23,847 nucleotides of DNA from the NCBI GenBank assembly GCA_002386465.1, contig DGIT01000089.1, forward strand, positions 1 through 23,847, written 5' to 3'. The notes under the pieces are model-generated. The model saw only the letters and a program-made list of their open reading frames with translations. It searched no databases and was not told where the DNA came from. The position numbers and the translations under genes were made by a program. This document shows positions 7,720-15,009 of the stretch, in pieces. Numbering within the stretch: the stretch's first letter is position 1; each line of letters opens with the position of its first letter. The stretch is from Burkholderiales bacterium UBA4615. GTDB lineage: Bacteria; Pseudomonadota; Gammaproteobacteria; Burkholderiales; Burkholderiaceae_E.

Positions 7720-7958
7720 CGCACCGGGTTTGCACCGGGTGCTCCTGTTGGCCGGTATCCGGGCTGGCGGATCAACTCGGGCGGCCTTCCCAGAAGGGAA
7801 ACTTCCAGTGGCAGCTTGCTCGAGCGGGATGCGCATGTGTGCGCATCCATCCGCTTACCGTTGCGGGGGCAGCGCAGGTTGGGTCAGATCCCGAGGGGTG
7901 ACCTTCCTGCTTCCCGTTTAACTCAATGTACGACGACGCGCACACCATGCACCAACGT
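7720..7958 (-). promoter_or_regulatory. cobalamin (B12) riboswitch controlling btuBFCD
   Basis: Read on the - strand, the leader shows the conserved core in order: GAGTTAAACGGGAA (7924-7911); GCTGCCCCCGCAACGGTAAGC (7873-7853 in full, core CCCCCGCAACGGTAAG); GCCACTG (7812-7806); GGGAAGGCC (7791-7783); GCCAGCCCGGATACCGGCC (7768-7750). These are the hallmark blocks of the AdoCbl riboswitch and resemble the E. coli btuB leader. GTTGG (7956-7952) can pair with CCAAC (7751-7747) as P1. Downstream, the GCACCCGGTGC element and the hairpin CCAGC-GGGGAA-GCTGG (7708-7693) may form the expression platform. High B12 should switch the operon off. There is no T-run after a stem, so control of translation initiation is more likely than termination. 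Boundaries are approximate. Confidence 0.93.
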
Positions 7959-7962
7959 GCGG

Positions 7963-7992
7963 AGGATAACACCGCGCTTGAGACAGTGTCGG
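7963..7992 (-). promoter_or_regulatory. candidate sigma-70 promoter of the btu operon
   Basis: On the - strand CCGACA (7992-7987) and TATCCT (7968-7963) are 18 bases apart, each matching 4 of 6 consensus bases. Transcription would begin a few bases before the predicted P1 helix of the riboswitch (about 7956), which is the right place. The match itself is weak; position is the main support. The remaining sequence up to the psd start (7993-8121) shows no feature I can name. Confidence 0.35.
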
Positions 7993-8121
7993 CGATCATG
8001 CGATTCGCGAAATGAGCAGGCCCCACTGATCTGCGGCGTGGCATGCGCCCTGATGATGCGGTTTGCCCGAGGATGCCTGGTGGCCGCACAATGCGCGGCT
8101 TTGCCGCACTGCCCCGCGCCG

Positions 8122-8976
8122 ATGAACGTGCCCGAACCTTTTGTGCTGATGCAGCACCTGTTGCCTAAGCGTGCGTTGACCGTGCTCGCGGGTCGCATCG
8201 CCTCAGCGCAGGCCGGCGCGTTCACTCATGCGCTGATTCGTCGCTTTGTGGCGCGCTATCAGGTTGACATGACCGAAGCGCTCGAACCGCAGATTGCGTC
8301 GTACGAAAGCTTCAATGCGTTTTTCACGCGCGCATTGCGCCCGGGTGCGCGCCCGCTGGCCCAGTCTGATTGGGTCTGCCCGGTGGATGGCGCCGTGAGC
8401 CAATGCGGCCGGATTGAACATGACCGCGTCATTCAGGCAAAAGGCCACACCTACAGTACCCAGGCCCTGCTGGGAGGCGATCAGGACCTGGCTGCGACAT
8501 TTCAGGATGGGTGGTTCGCCACGCTGTACCTCAGCCCGCGGGACTATCACCGCATTCACATGCCCTGCGAAGCTGAGCTCGTGCGCATGACGCATATTCC
8601 CGGCAGTCTGTATTCCGTGAACCCCGCGACTGCCCGAGGCATCGAGGGCCTTTTTGCACGCAATGAGCGGGTGGTGTGTCTGTTCGAAACCGCACGCGGG
8701 CCGTTTGCTCTGATCCTGGTCGGCGCAACGATCGTGGGCAGCATGGCCACGACCTGGCATGGTGTCGTGAATCCGCCCCGATTCGGTGCGCCGCGTCGAT
8801 GGGACTATGCGCAGGGCGCCATCCGTCTCGCTCAAGGTGCCGAAATGGGGCGCTTCTTGCTGGGTTCGACCGTCGTCATGTTGTGGCCGACAGGGCCGCT
8901 GCAGTTCAAAGCAGGCTGGATGCCCGGCACATCGGTACGCATGGGCGAGGCCATGGCGCACTCAGTCGTTGTCTGA
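8122..8976 (+). CDS. psd: phosphatidylserine decarboxylase proenzyme
   Basis: This 284-residue enzyme makes phosphatidylethanolamine from phosphatidylserine at the inner membrane. It is made as a proenzyme and cuts itself at the LGST motif (247-250), turning S249 into the pyruvoyl group of the small subunit. The self-cleavage triad is visible: D89 in CPVDGAVSQ, H146 in DYHRIHMP, and S249; the 57-residue D-to-H spacing equals that of the E. coli enzyme (D90, H147). The SFNAFFTRALRPGARP and PGSLYSVNPATARG blocks are typical. The frame is open back to 7816, but homologous N-termini start near MNVPEPFVLMQHLLPKRALT, so ATG 8122 is preferred; no clear SD is seen. Genes upstream are divergent, so psd has its own promoter, which I could not locate. 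Confidence 0.93.
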   Translation: MNVPEPFVLMQHLLPKRALTVLAGRIASAQAGAFTHALIRRFVARYQVDMTEALEPQIASYESFNAFFTRALRPGARPLAQSDWVCPVDGAVSQCGRIEHDRVIQAKGHTYSTQALLGGDQDLAATFQDGWFATLYLSPRDYHRIHMPCEAELVRMTHIPGSLYSVNPATARGIEGLFARNERVVCLFETARGPFALILVGATIVGSMATTWHGVVNPPRFGAPRRWDYAQGAIRLAQGAEMGRFLLGSTVVMLWPTGPLQFKAGWMPGTSVRMGEAMAHSVVV

Positions 8977-9024
8977 GAAGCGAAATTCCTGCGGAAAACC
9001 TGCACTTTCTTGTGGCTTCGTGAG

Positions 9025-9030
9025 TAGAAT
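9025..9030 (+). promoter_or_regulatory. candidate -10 box for the HU gene
   Basis: TAGAAT matches TATAAT at five of six bases and lies 82 bases before the start codon in the 135-base gap after psd. Only a poor -35 (CTGCAC at 19 bases) can be proposed, so this is weak. Confidence 0.25.
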
Positions 9031-9111
9031 CCCTCCGCATCAGCGCATTCGTGCTGTCGAACGCTGATCCGCGAACATCAAGCTCAACCCTCACAAGGAC
9101 ACCCTCGAGAC

Positions 9112-9579
9112 ATGGCGACCACCACCAAGAAGCCTGCGGCCAAGAAGGCCCCTGCCAAGAAGCCTGCAGCGAAGAAGGCTGCTCCCGCCAAGAAGGCGGC
9201 AGCCAAGAAAGCAGCTCCCGCTGCTGCCAAAGCTGCGGCACCCAACGTGAAACCGGCTCCGATGAAGCCGATCGCCAAGCCGCTGGGCAAGCAAGGCCTG
9301 CTGGCTCACCTGGCTGATTCCGCTGCGGTCGACCTCAAGGCTGTAAAGGCCGTGATCGCGAATCTGGAAGCCACCATCCTCGCGTCGCTCCACAAGAAAG
9401 GTGCGCGCGGCTTCGTGTGGCCCGGTCTGTTCAAGGCCACTCTGGTCTCCACCCCGGCACGTCCGGCGCGAAAGGGCATCAATCCCTTCACCAAGCAGGA
9501 ACAGGTGTTTGCCGCCAAGCCGGCCAGCGCCAAGATCCGTATTCGTGCCCTTAAGAAGGCCAACGAAGCGATCAAGTGA
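9112..9579 (+). CDS. HU-family nucleoid protein with histone-H1-like N-terminal tail
   Basis: A 155-residue protein in two parts. Residues 1-57 are nearly all Lys, Ala and Pro in PAAKK/APAKK/KKAA repeats, like eukaryotic H1 tails and bacterial AlgP/BpH1 proteins. Residues about 58-155 read as an HU/IHF-like domain: KQGLLAHLADSAAVDLKAVKAVIANLEATI is the helical half, then GARGFVWPGLFKATLVSTP, the R-K-G-I-N-P-F-T-K arm tip (120-128; compare RxGRNPxTG in HU) and FAAKPASAKIRIRALKKA. It should bind and compact DNA, the tail adding non-specific charge contacts. The ATG follows AAGGA at 9095-9099, with rather long spacing. A strong terminator follows, so the gene may be transcribed alone or after psd. 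Confidence 0.88.
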   Translation: MATTTKKPAAKKAPAKKPAAKKAAPAKKAAAKKAAPAAAKAAAPNVKPAPMKPIAKPLGKQGLLAHLADSAAVDLKAVKAVIANLEATILASLHKKGARGFVWPGLFKATLVSTPARPARKGINPFTKQEQVFAAKPASAKIRIRALKKANEAIK

Positions 9580-9623
9580 TGGCAGTACGGCAACCCTGAG
9601 CCTTGCGCCCAGGGCCCGTAAAG

Positions 9624-9660
9624 AAAACGGCCCGCACACGTGATGGTGGCGGGCCGTTTT
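9624..9660. terminator. bidirectional Rho-independent terminator
   Basis: A perfect 12-bp inverted repeat, AAAACGGCCCGC (9624-9635) and GCGGGCCGTTTT (9649-9660), around a 13-base loop. Read from either strand the GC stem is followed by TTTT, so it can end both the HU gene (+) and the convergent binding-protein gene (-), whose stop codons lie about 45 and 34 bases away. Confidence 0.88.
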
Positions 9661-9693
9661 CACGTGCGCCGCGTTTCGGCGCACGATGCGAAC

Positions 9694-10896
9694 TCAGCGG
9701 TTACCCGAAATCGGTTCGCCGAAATTCGCCCACTTCTGCCCGTCGAAGCGTGACATGACGACCGTGGATAGCGGGCCGTAATCGTCAGGTGTTGTGCCGA
9801 TCAGAATGCCCGGCAGAACCGTGTCGTGCCGCAAACCTTTGAGATTTGCCGCGATGCGCAAGATGTTCTCGCGGGTCAGGTTATCGCCTGCCTGCTTGAG
9901 CACGTAAGCCATCGTTTGTGCCGAGGCAAAGGCCTGCACATTGAACGGGTCGCCTGGATCGCCCTCAGGATGATATTTCTTCATGAAGGCCCGGTATTCG
10001 AGCATGCCCGGATCGTTGTCCCACTGCTTGTCGGTGGCGTCTTTCATGTACTGCGTGGTCATGACGCCCACACTTTTTTCCAGCCCTGCCGGTTTGAGCA
10101 CCGTGCCCACGGTTGACGATACCGTGGTGACGTAGTGCGCAGGCTTCCAGCCCAGTTCGTAGATCTTGCGAATGGCTTGTGACGCGAACTTCGGTGCGCA
10201 GGCATTGATGAACGTATCGGCACCGCTTGCCTTAAGGGATACGATCTGCGAGTCGATGGTGGCGTCCGTCACCTCGTAAGACACCTGGGCGATCACCATT
10301 GAAGCCTTGTCCCCCAGACGCGCGCGGATCCCGTTGACGTAGTCTTTACCGAAGTCGTCGTTCTGATACAGGATCGCGATCTTTGCGTTCGGGTTGGTGC
10401 GCAGAATGTGCTCGGCAAAAATGCGGCCTTCCAGCGGATAGGTCGGTGCCCAGCCCATGGTCCAGGGGAAGCGCTTGGGATCGTTCCACTTGCCGCCACC
10501 TGTCTGCACAAAGAGGTGAGGAATCTTCTTCTGATTCAGGTACCCCTGGATCGCAGAGTTGGTGGGCGTACCCAGGCTCGCAAAGATGGCCAGTACTTCG
10601 TCCTGTTCCACCAGTCTGCGCGTGGCCTCCAGTGTCTTGGCAGGGTTGTAGCCGTCGTCCAGGCTCAGCAGCGTGACCTTGCGACCATTGATGCCGCCTT
10701 GCTCGTTGATCATCTTGAAAAAGCCCTGCTGCGCTCGCCCGATGGTGCCGTACGAGGATGCCGGACCGCTGTAGGGCATGGTCTGACCGATCTTGATCTC
10801 GGTATCGCTTGCGCCCGTGTCATATTTTTTTTGCGCCGATGCTGGCGCAGCCAGCGCAAGGCCAAGAACGGCCAGCGCGGCAACGATACGTTTCAT
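9694..10896 (-). CDS. branched-chain amino acid-type ABC transporter substrate-binding protein
   Basis: A 400-residue periplasmic receptor of the LivK/Leu-Ile-Val-binding family. Signal peptide MKRIVAALAVLGLALAAPASA, with cleavage likely before QKKYD. Mature features: EIKIGQTMPYSGPASSYGTIGRAQQGFFKMINEQGGINGRKVTLLSLDDGYNPAKTLEATRRLVEQD read in short blocks is the family's N-lobe; AILYQNDDFGKDYVNGIRARLG starts the second lobe. The start is ATG 10896, since AGGGAGA lies just before it; an upstream ATG at 10953 would bury the signal peptide. The family in Burkholderiales binds many acids besides amino acids, so the ligand is unknown. No permease or ATPase gene is next to it: an orphan receptor divergent from a CoA-transferase gene. 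Confidence 0.92.
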   Translation of the reverse strand: MKRIVAALAVLGLALAAPASAQKKYDTGASDTEIKIGQTMPYSGPASSYGTIGRAQQGFFKMINEQGGINGRKVTLLSLDDGYNPAKTLEATRRLVEQDEVLAIFASLGTPTNSAIQGYLNQKKIPHLFVQTGGGKWNDPKRFPWTMGWAPTYPLEGRIFAEHILRTNPNAKIAILYQNDDFGKDYVNGIRARLGDKASMVIAQVSYEVTDATIDSQIVSLKASGADTFINACAPKFASQAIRKIYELGWKPAHYVTTVSSTVGTVLKPAGLEKSVGVMTTQYMKDATDKQWDNDPGMLEYRAFMKKYHPEGDPGDPFNVQAFASAQTMAYVLKQAGDNLTRENILRIAANLKGLRHDTVLPGILIGTTPDDYGPLSTVVMSRFDGQKWANFGEPISGNR

Positions 10897-11065
10897 GGTG
10901 TCTCCCTGTATGTATTGGACGTGCGTGCAGCGCCGCGAATGAGGCACCCGCACGCTTGCATCGTAACCCGACTGTTCACATCGCAGGTGCCGTCACACGT
11001 GCGGGGTTTGTCGTTTTGAGACGCTGTGTTGTGCTGCGATTCTCGCTCGGGCTTAGGATGCGGGA

Positions 11066-12283
11066 ATGAACCCGAATCCACTCGCTCCAAAGCCCGCTGC
11101 CGGCAGCCAACGCCCCCTTGACGGCCTCACCGTCATATCGCTTGAACACGCCATTGCAGCGCCCTTTTGCACACGTCAATTGGCCGACCTGGGTGCCCGG
11201 GTCATCAAGATCGAACGCCCCGGGCGGGGTGACTTCGCCCGCGACTACGACCAGCGCGCCCGCGGCCTGGCCTCGCATTTCGTCTGGGTTAACCGTTCAA
11301 AGGAAAGCCTGACGCTGGATCTGAAGCAGCCCGAGGCCCTCGAGATCCTGCGCCAGTTGCTCACGACCGCCGATGTACTGGTGCAGAACCTCGCTCCAGG
11401 CGCTGCAGCGCGTATGGGAATGTCGTGGGAGGCGTTGCACGCGGCGCATCCGAAGCTCATCGTGTGCGATATCTCTGGCTATGGCAGTGACGGGCCGTAT
11501 CGCGACAAGAAAGCCTACGATCTTCTGATCCAGAGTGAGGCCGGCTATCTGTCAGTCACAGGGACCCCAGAGGAGCCTTGCAAGTCGGGCAATTCCATCG
11601 CGGATATTGCCGCAGGGATGTATGCCTATTCGAACATTCTTGCAGCGCTGCTGCAGCGCGGCCGCACAGGGCTGGGTTCACATATCGACGTATCGATGCT
11701 TGAGGCGCTGGGCGAGTGGATGAGCTTTCCGCTGTACTACACCTACGACGGGGCTGCGCCGCCGCCACGCAATGGCGCATCCCACGCCACCATTTATCCC
11801 TACGGCCCGTTTCAGACCGGTGATGGGCGCACGGTCATGTTGGGTTTGCAGAACGAGCGCGAGTGGGTCGCTTTTTGCGAAAAGGTGTTGTATCTGCCGC
11901 AGCTGGTGACTGACCCGCGTTTTGCCAGCAATGCGTTGCGCAATGCCAACCGGGCCGATCTCTCCGCGCTGGTGCTGGACACCTTCGCAGCCCTGAGTGC
12001 AGCACAGTTGATCGAGCGCCTCGAAACAGCGCAGATTGCCAACGCGCAGGTCAACAACATGGCCGACCTTTGGACGCATCCGCAGTTGCAGGCGCGTGGA
12101 CGCTTCGTTGAGGTCGGCTCGACAGCGGGTCCTTTGCAGTCTTTGCTCCCGCCGGGTGTGCACAACAGTTTCGACTACCGCATGGACCCAGTACCCGGTG
12201 TGGGCGAGCACACTGAGGCGATTCTGCGGGAGCTGGGCCGCTCAGACCGGATTGAGGCATTGCGCGCAAGCGGCGCGATCTGA
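11066..12283 (+). CDS. family III (CaiB/BaiF) CoA-transferase
   Basis: A 405-residue cytoplasmic enzyme that exchanges CoA between acids (for example from succinyl-CoA or formyl-CoA). Visible marks: PLDGLTVISLEHAIAAPFCTRQLADLGARVIKIERP (about 18-52, the typical start), F-V-W-V-N-R-S-K-E-S-L-T-L-D-L (72-86), DVLVQNLAPGAAARMG, GYGSDGPYRDKKAYD with D152 as the expected catalytic aspartate that carries the acyl/CoA adduct, and GRTGLGSHIDVSMLEAL. The length is standard. Substrate cannot be told from sequence. AGGA at 11056-11059 is the likely SD. It is followed after 46 bases by a Rid-family gene, probably in one operon, and is divergent from the binding-protein gene, which may deliver its acid substrate. 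Confidence 0.92.
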   Translation: MNPNPLAPKPAAGSQRPLDGLTVISLEHAIAAPFCTRQLADLGARVIKIERPGRGDFARDYDQRARGLASHFVWVNRSKESLTLDLKQPEALEILRQLLTTADVLVQNLAPGAAARMGMSWEALHAAHPKLIVCDISGYGSDGPYRDKKAYDLLIQSEAGYLSVTGTPEEPCKSGNSIADIAAGMYAYSNILAALLQRGRTGLGSHIDVSMLEALGEWMSFPLYYTYDGAAPPPRNGASHATIYPYGPFQTGDGRTVMLGLQNEREWVAFCEKVLYLPQLVTDPRFASNALRNANRADLSALVLDTFAALSAAQLIERLETAQIANAQVNNMADLWTHPQLQARGRFVEVGSTAGPLQSLLPPGVHNSFDYRMDPVPGVGEHTEAILRELGRSDRIEALRASGAI

Positions 12284-12329
12284 ACCCGTTTCACTGAACA
12301 CCGATTCACTTTGTCCGCGGAGGATCAGC

Positions 12330-12734
12330 ATGGCAGCAACCAAACAGCGTCACGTTTCGCCCCATGTGGCGGAGTACCCGCCAGGCCACTGGTCGAATTG
12401 CCTGAGGGTGGGTGACATCGCGTATGTCTCGGGCATGACGTCCCGCGCTGCCGATCTCAAGACGATCGACGGGGTCAATGCCTACGAGCAGGCGAAGATC
12501 ATCTTCAGCAAGATCCGCCATTGCGTGGAGGCTGCTGGCGGACGCATGGATGATGTCGTCAAGATCACCATCTTCGTGACCGACATCGCCTACAACCAGG
12601 AGGTCTGGCGGGCCAGGCGCGAATTCTTCACAGGCGACTTTCCGGCATCCACTCTGGTGCAGGTGGCGGGTCTGGGTACTCCGCAGACGATGGTCGAGAT
12701 CGATGCGATCGCGCACATCGGCTGTAGTGCCTGA
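12330..12734 (+). CDS. RidA/YjgF family protein lacking the canonical active-site arginine
   Basis: A 134-residue Rid-family protein, normally a homotrimer. The start is ATG 12330, set by GGAGG at 12319-12323; the frame is open further upstream, but that overlaps the CoA-transferase. Family motifs: VGDIAYVSGMTSRA (27-40), EAAGGRMDDVVKITIFVTDI (67-86), and the end TLVQVAGLGTPQTMVEIDAIAHIG (108-131, read in parts). Authentic RidA has an Arg in V-A-R-L-P (R105 in E. coli) that holds the substrate carboxylate; here the same place is V-A-G-L-G, with G114. So imine/enamine deaminase activity should not be assumed. It is likely co-transcribed with the CoA-transferase. Confidence 0.9.
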   Translation: MAATKQRHVSPHVAEYPPGHWSNCLRVGDIAYVSGMTSRAADLKTIDGVNAYEQAKIIFSKIRHCVEAAGGRMDDVVKITIFVTDIAYNQEVWRARREFFTGDFPASTLVQVAGLGTPQTMVEIDAIAHIGCSA

Positions 12735-12747
12735 GGCGTCCACCCGC

Positions 12748-12765
12748 AGGCTGCTCACGCAGCCT
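12748..12765. repeat. inverted repeat between convergent ridA-like and cheZ genes
   Basis: AGGCTGC-TCAC-GCAGCCT forms a perfect 7-bp stem with a 4-base loop just after the Rid-family stop and touching the cheZ stop codon. No T-run follows on either strand, so its role as a terminator is doubtful. Confidence 0.4.
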
Positions 12766-13598
12766 TAGAAACCCAATTCCTTGAGCAGATCGTCGACTTC
12801 AGACTGTGAGTTCACGGTGTCCGAGCGACCTGCCACCACTTGCGGGCCTTCGAGCACTTCCTGATGGCGCGACCGGTGGTCCTCAGGGGCAGACTCGAGC
12901 AGCAGTGACACCAGCTCGGCCTCGATCTTTTGCGTGATCGCTTCAATTTTGCGGCACACCTGACCGGTGAGGTCCTGAAAGTCCTGCGCCATCATGATGT
13001 CGGTATGCAGGCTGGTGGTCTGATTGGTGCGCTCGACCGTGGCGGCCAGTACGGCACGTGTCTGCACGAACAGCGTCTTGTAGCCGTGTTCGGGCCGATC
13101 GCCGCGCTCGATCAGCGCATCCCATTCGCGCAACAACCCGGCTGAATCAGCGCGCGTGGCGTCCTGCAAGGGGCTGAGTTCATCCAGTGTATCGAGCACT
13201 TTCTGGGCGCTGCGCTCGCACATCTCGGTCACATACTGCAAGCGGCTGCGTGCATCAGGAATGGCTGCCGCAATGTCCGCCAGCGAGCGATCGAGGCTGA
13301 GCGCCTCGAGGCTTTCATGCAGGTTGCGGGTGATCTGACCGACGCGGTCGCGCAGATGCTTCGCATTGCCGCAGGTGCAGTGTTCACAGACGCCGTTCGT
13401 GCCTGCGTTCTGGCACACCGGGACCTCGCCATCGGGCGCCGAGCCGGTCGATGCCACCGATGGGGCTGCAGCCGCTGGCGGCGGCACCACGACCGGCGCA
13501 GCCACGACGGCGGTGCCCGCCTGCAGTTCAGCCTCAGCGCGTACGGATTCGAACAGTGCGTCCAGGTCTTCAATCTCTTCGATACGGTCGGTGCTCAT
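12765..13598 (-). CDS. cheZ: CheY-P phosphatase CheZ
   Basis: A 277-residue chemotaxis protein that removes phosphate from CheY-P. The block DIMMAQDFQDLTGQ holds the catalytic pair D209 and Q213 (D143 and Q147 in E. coli), and the C-terminus SEVDDLLKELGF is the CheY-binding helix. Long helices (about 85-240) fit the CheZ four-helix bundle. The start is ATG 13598, 8 bases from GGAG; a GTG and an ATG a few codons upstream are too close to that SD. Residues 30-60 form an Ala/Pro/Val-rich linker. Odd: C62, C71, C74 and C76 in a C-x8-C-x2-C-x-C cluster near the N-terminus, absent from E. coli CheZ as I recall it. It follows cheY by 19 bases. Confidence 0.93.
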   Translation of the reverse strand: MSTDRIEEIEDLDALFESVRAEAELQAGTAVVAAPVVVPPPAAAAPSVASTGSAPDGEVPVCQNAGTNGVCEHCTCGNAKHLRDRVGQITRNLHESLEALSLDRSLADIAAAIPDARSRLQYVTEMCERSAQKVLDTLDELSPLQDATRADSAGLLREWDALIERGDRPEHGYKTLFVQTRAVLAATVERTNQTTSLHTDIMMAQDFQDLTGQVCRKIEAITQKIEAELVSLLLESAPEDHRSRHQEVLEGPQVVAGRSDTVNSQSEVDDLLKELGF

Positions 13599-13617
13599 AT
13601 TCATCACTCCGAACCGA

Positions 13618-14001
13618 TCAGGCTTTCGCCGTTCCGAGAATTTTCTGGATCTTCTCTTCGAGCACGGCCTTGGAGAATGGCTTGACGATATAGCCTGACG
13701 CCCGCAGCTGAGCCGCTTTCAGGATGTCCTCCTTGCGCGCTTCGGCAGTGACCATCAGAACCGGCAATGCAGCGAGGTCAGGGTCCTTGCGGATCGCCTC
13801 GAGCAGCTCGAAGCCGTTCATGTTGGGCATATTGATGTCGGTCACGACGAAATCGAACGGGCAGGGTGCAGACAGCTTGAGCTTGCCAAGCGCCACACGG
13901 CCATCGTCGGCTTCATCGCAGTCGTTATGGCCCATCTCTTTAAGCAGGCCGCGCACGATCCGGCGCATGGTGGAGAAATCGTCGACGACGAGGAATTTCA
14001 A
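13618..14001 (-). CDS. cheY: chemotaxis response regulator CheY
   Basis: A 127-residue single-domain receiver that, when phosphorylated by CheA, binds the flagellar switch. Acidic pocket D7 and D8 (VVDDFSTMRRIVR), phosphorylation site D55 (VVTDINMPNMNG), T85 in MVTAEA, and K107 in YIVKPF are all present, with Y104 in the position of the switch residue. The sequence runs closely with E. coli CheY from KFLVVDDFSTMRR on. The pair cheY-cheZ is a probable two-gene unit; other che or flagellar genes are not in view. The 192 bases upstream (14002-14193) must hold its promoter, but I could not find a convincing sigma-28 or sigma-70 match. Confidence 0.95.
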   Translation of the reverse strand: MKFLVVDDFSTMRRIVRGLLKEMGHNDCDEADDGRVALGKLKLSAPCPFDFVVTDINMPNMNGFELLEAIRKDPDLAALPVLMVTAEARKEDILKAAQLRASGYIVKPFSKAVLEEKIQKILGTAKA

Positions 14002-14193
14002 AGCGTCCTCACGGTGGAAGGTCCGGTCAGTGGACGATACGCGGCTCGAACTGATTCAAGCCGTTGAAATGCGCCATAAACTCCGCCAAATTGATGCATT
14101 TAGCCCAGGCTGAATCGGGCGCAACCGTGCGTCGCCCGAAATCGACCGTCGGGGGGCCGATCAGCTGCCTGGTCGCCCCGGAGCCGACGGCCC

Positions 14194-15009
14194 TCACTCC
14201 CGAAAGCGTGGGGGGTGCTTGTCCAGAAAGGCACGGATCCCTGCACCGCACTCCTCGCTGTACATGCTCTCGATCAGCGTGTCGCGTTCATCATCCAGTT
14301 GCTCACGCAAGGTGTTGTGCTGCGCGGCATAGGCCAGCCGCTTGATGCGGCCGTGTGCACCCGCCGGGCCGTCCGCCAGCCTTGCTGCCCATTCCATAGC
14401 CTGCTGCAGGGCTGCACCAGGAGCCGTCATGCGATTCACCAGGCCGAGCTGGTGCAAGCGCGCCACCGGAATCGGCTTTGCATCGAAGAACATTTCGAGG
14501 GCCAGCTGATGTGGCAGGGCCTGTGCAAGCCAGTGCGAGGTGCCGCAGTCAGGCGACAGTCCGATCTTGGCGTAGGACATGACCAGAGTTGCGTTCTCTG
14601 CTGCCACCAGCAGGTCACAGGCCAGCGCCACGCCCAAGCCGCCGCCGGCGGCTGCCCCTTCGACTGCCGCCAGAATGGGTTGCGGGCATTCGCGCATTGC
14701 CAGAAGCCAGCCATGCGCGGCATCGACATGTTCCGATTGGGTATGAGGCGGTTTGTCGCGCTGCTCCACCATGCGGTTGATATTGCCGCCACCGCAAAAA
14801 TGCCCGCCTTCGCCGCACAGGACGATGGCGCCGATCGAGGCATCGCGCTTGAATGCACGAAACGCTTCAAGACCCTCGTCAAAGATGGCGCGGGTGAGCG
14901 CATTGCGCTGCGAGGGATTGCTGATCGTGACAACGGCGACGCGACCCTCTCGGGCGATGCGCAACCCGGGTGTGGCCGCAGTCGCGGGGGCAGTCTGAGA
15001 ACTGTGCAT
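14194..15009 (-). CDS. enoyl-CoA hydratase/isomerase (crotonase family, PaaG-like)
   Basis: A 271-residue crotonase-fold protein. The CoA-binding and oxyanion-hole motifs are GGHFCGGGNINRM (68-80) and EGAAAGGGLGVALACDLLVAAENA (117-140, read in parts). In the place of one catalytic acid it has D154 in KIGLSPDCGTSHWL, as in PaaG-type isomerases (I-P-D-x-G-G), while the Glu of classic hydratases is not seen. So double-bond isomerisation or ring-type chemistry is as likely as hydration. AGGAC before the ATG is the SD. It is the last gene of a five-gene - strand block, 33 bases after the DUF35 gene. Confidence 0.9.
   Translation of the reverse strand: MHSSQTAPATAATPGLRIAREGRVAVVTISNPSQRNALTRAIFDEGLEAFRAFKRDASIGAIVLCGEGGHFCGGGNINRMVEQRDKPPHTQSEHVDAAHGWLLAMRECPQPILAAVEGAAAGGGLGVALACDLLVAAENATLVMSYAKIGLSPDCGTSHWLAQALPHQLALEMFFDAKPIPVARLHQLGLVNRMTAPGAALQQAMEWAARLADGPAGAHGRIKRLAYAAQHNTLREQLDDERDTLIESMYSEECGAGIRAFLDKHPPRFRE

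Noticed and set aside
7115..7921. 268-codon frame on the + strand
   Set aside because: Antisense to the btuB plug and the riboswitch; no recognisable protein motif.
8203..8961. 252-codon frame on the - strand
   Set aside because: Antisense to psd, whose catalytic motifs are intact.
9112..9240. Repetitive DNA considered as a CRISPR or tandem-repeat array
   Set aside because: The repeats are short, imperfect and in frame, and encode the Lys/Ala/Pro tail.
9091..9684. 197-codon frame on the - strand
   Set aside because: Antisense to the repetitive HU tail and extends through the terminator; Gly/Leu repeats simply mirror Lys/Ala codons.
12036..12329. 98-codon N-terminal extension of the Rid-family protein
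   Set aside because: It overlaps the CoA-transferase C-terminus out of frame; GGAGG at 12319 fixes the start at 12330.
14027..14251. 74-codon frame on the - strand upstream of cheY, ending in NLAEFMAHFNGLNQFEPRIVH
   Set aside because: Its C-terminal part lies outside known genes and looks somewhat protein-like, but the start overlaps the crotonase gene, there is no SD, and I recognise no family. Left as chance.
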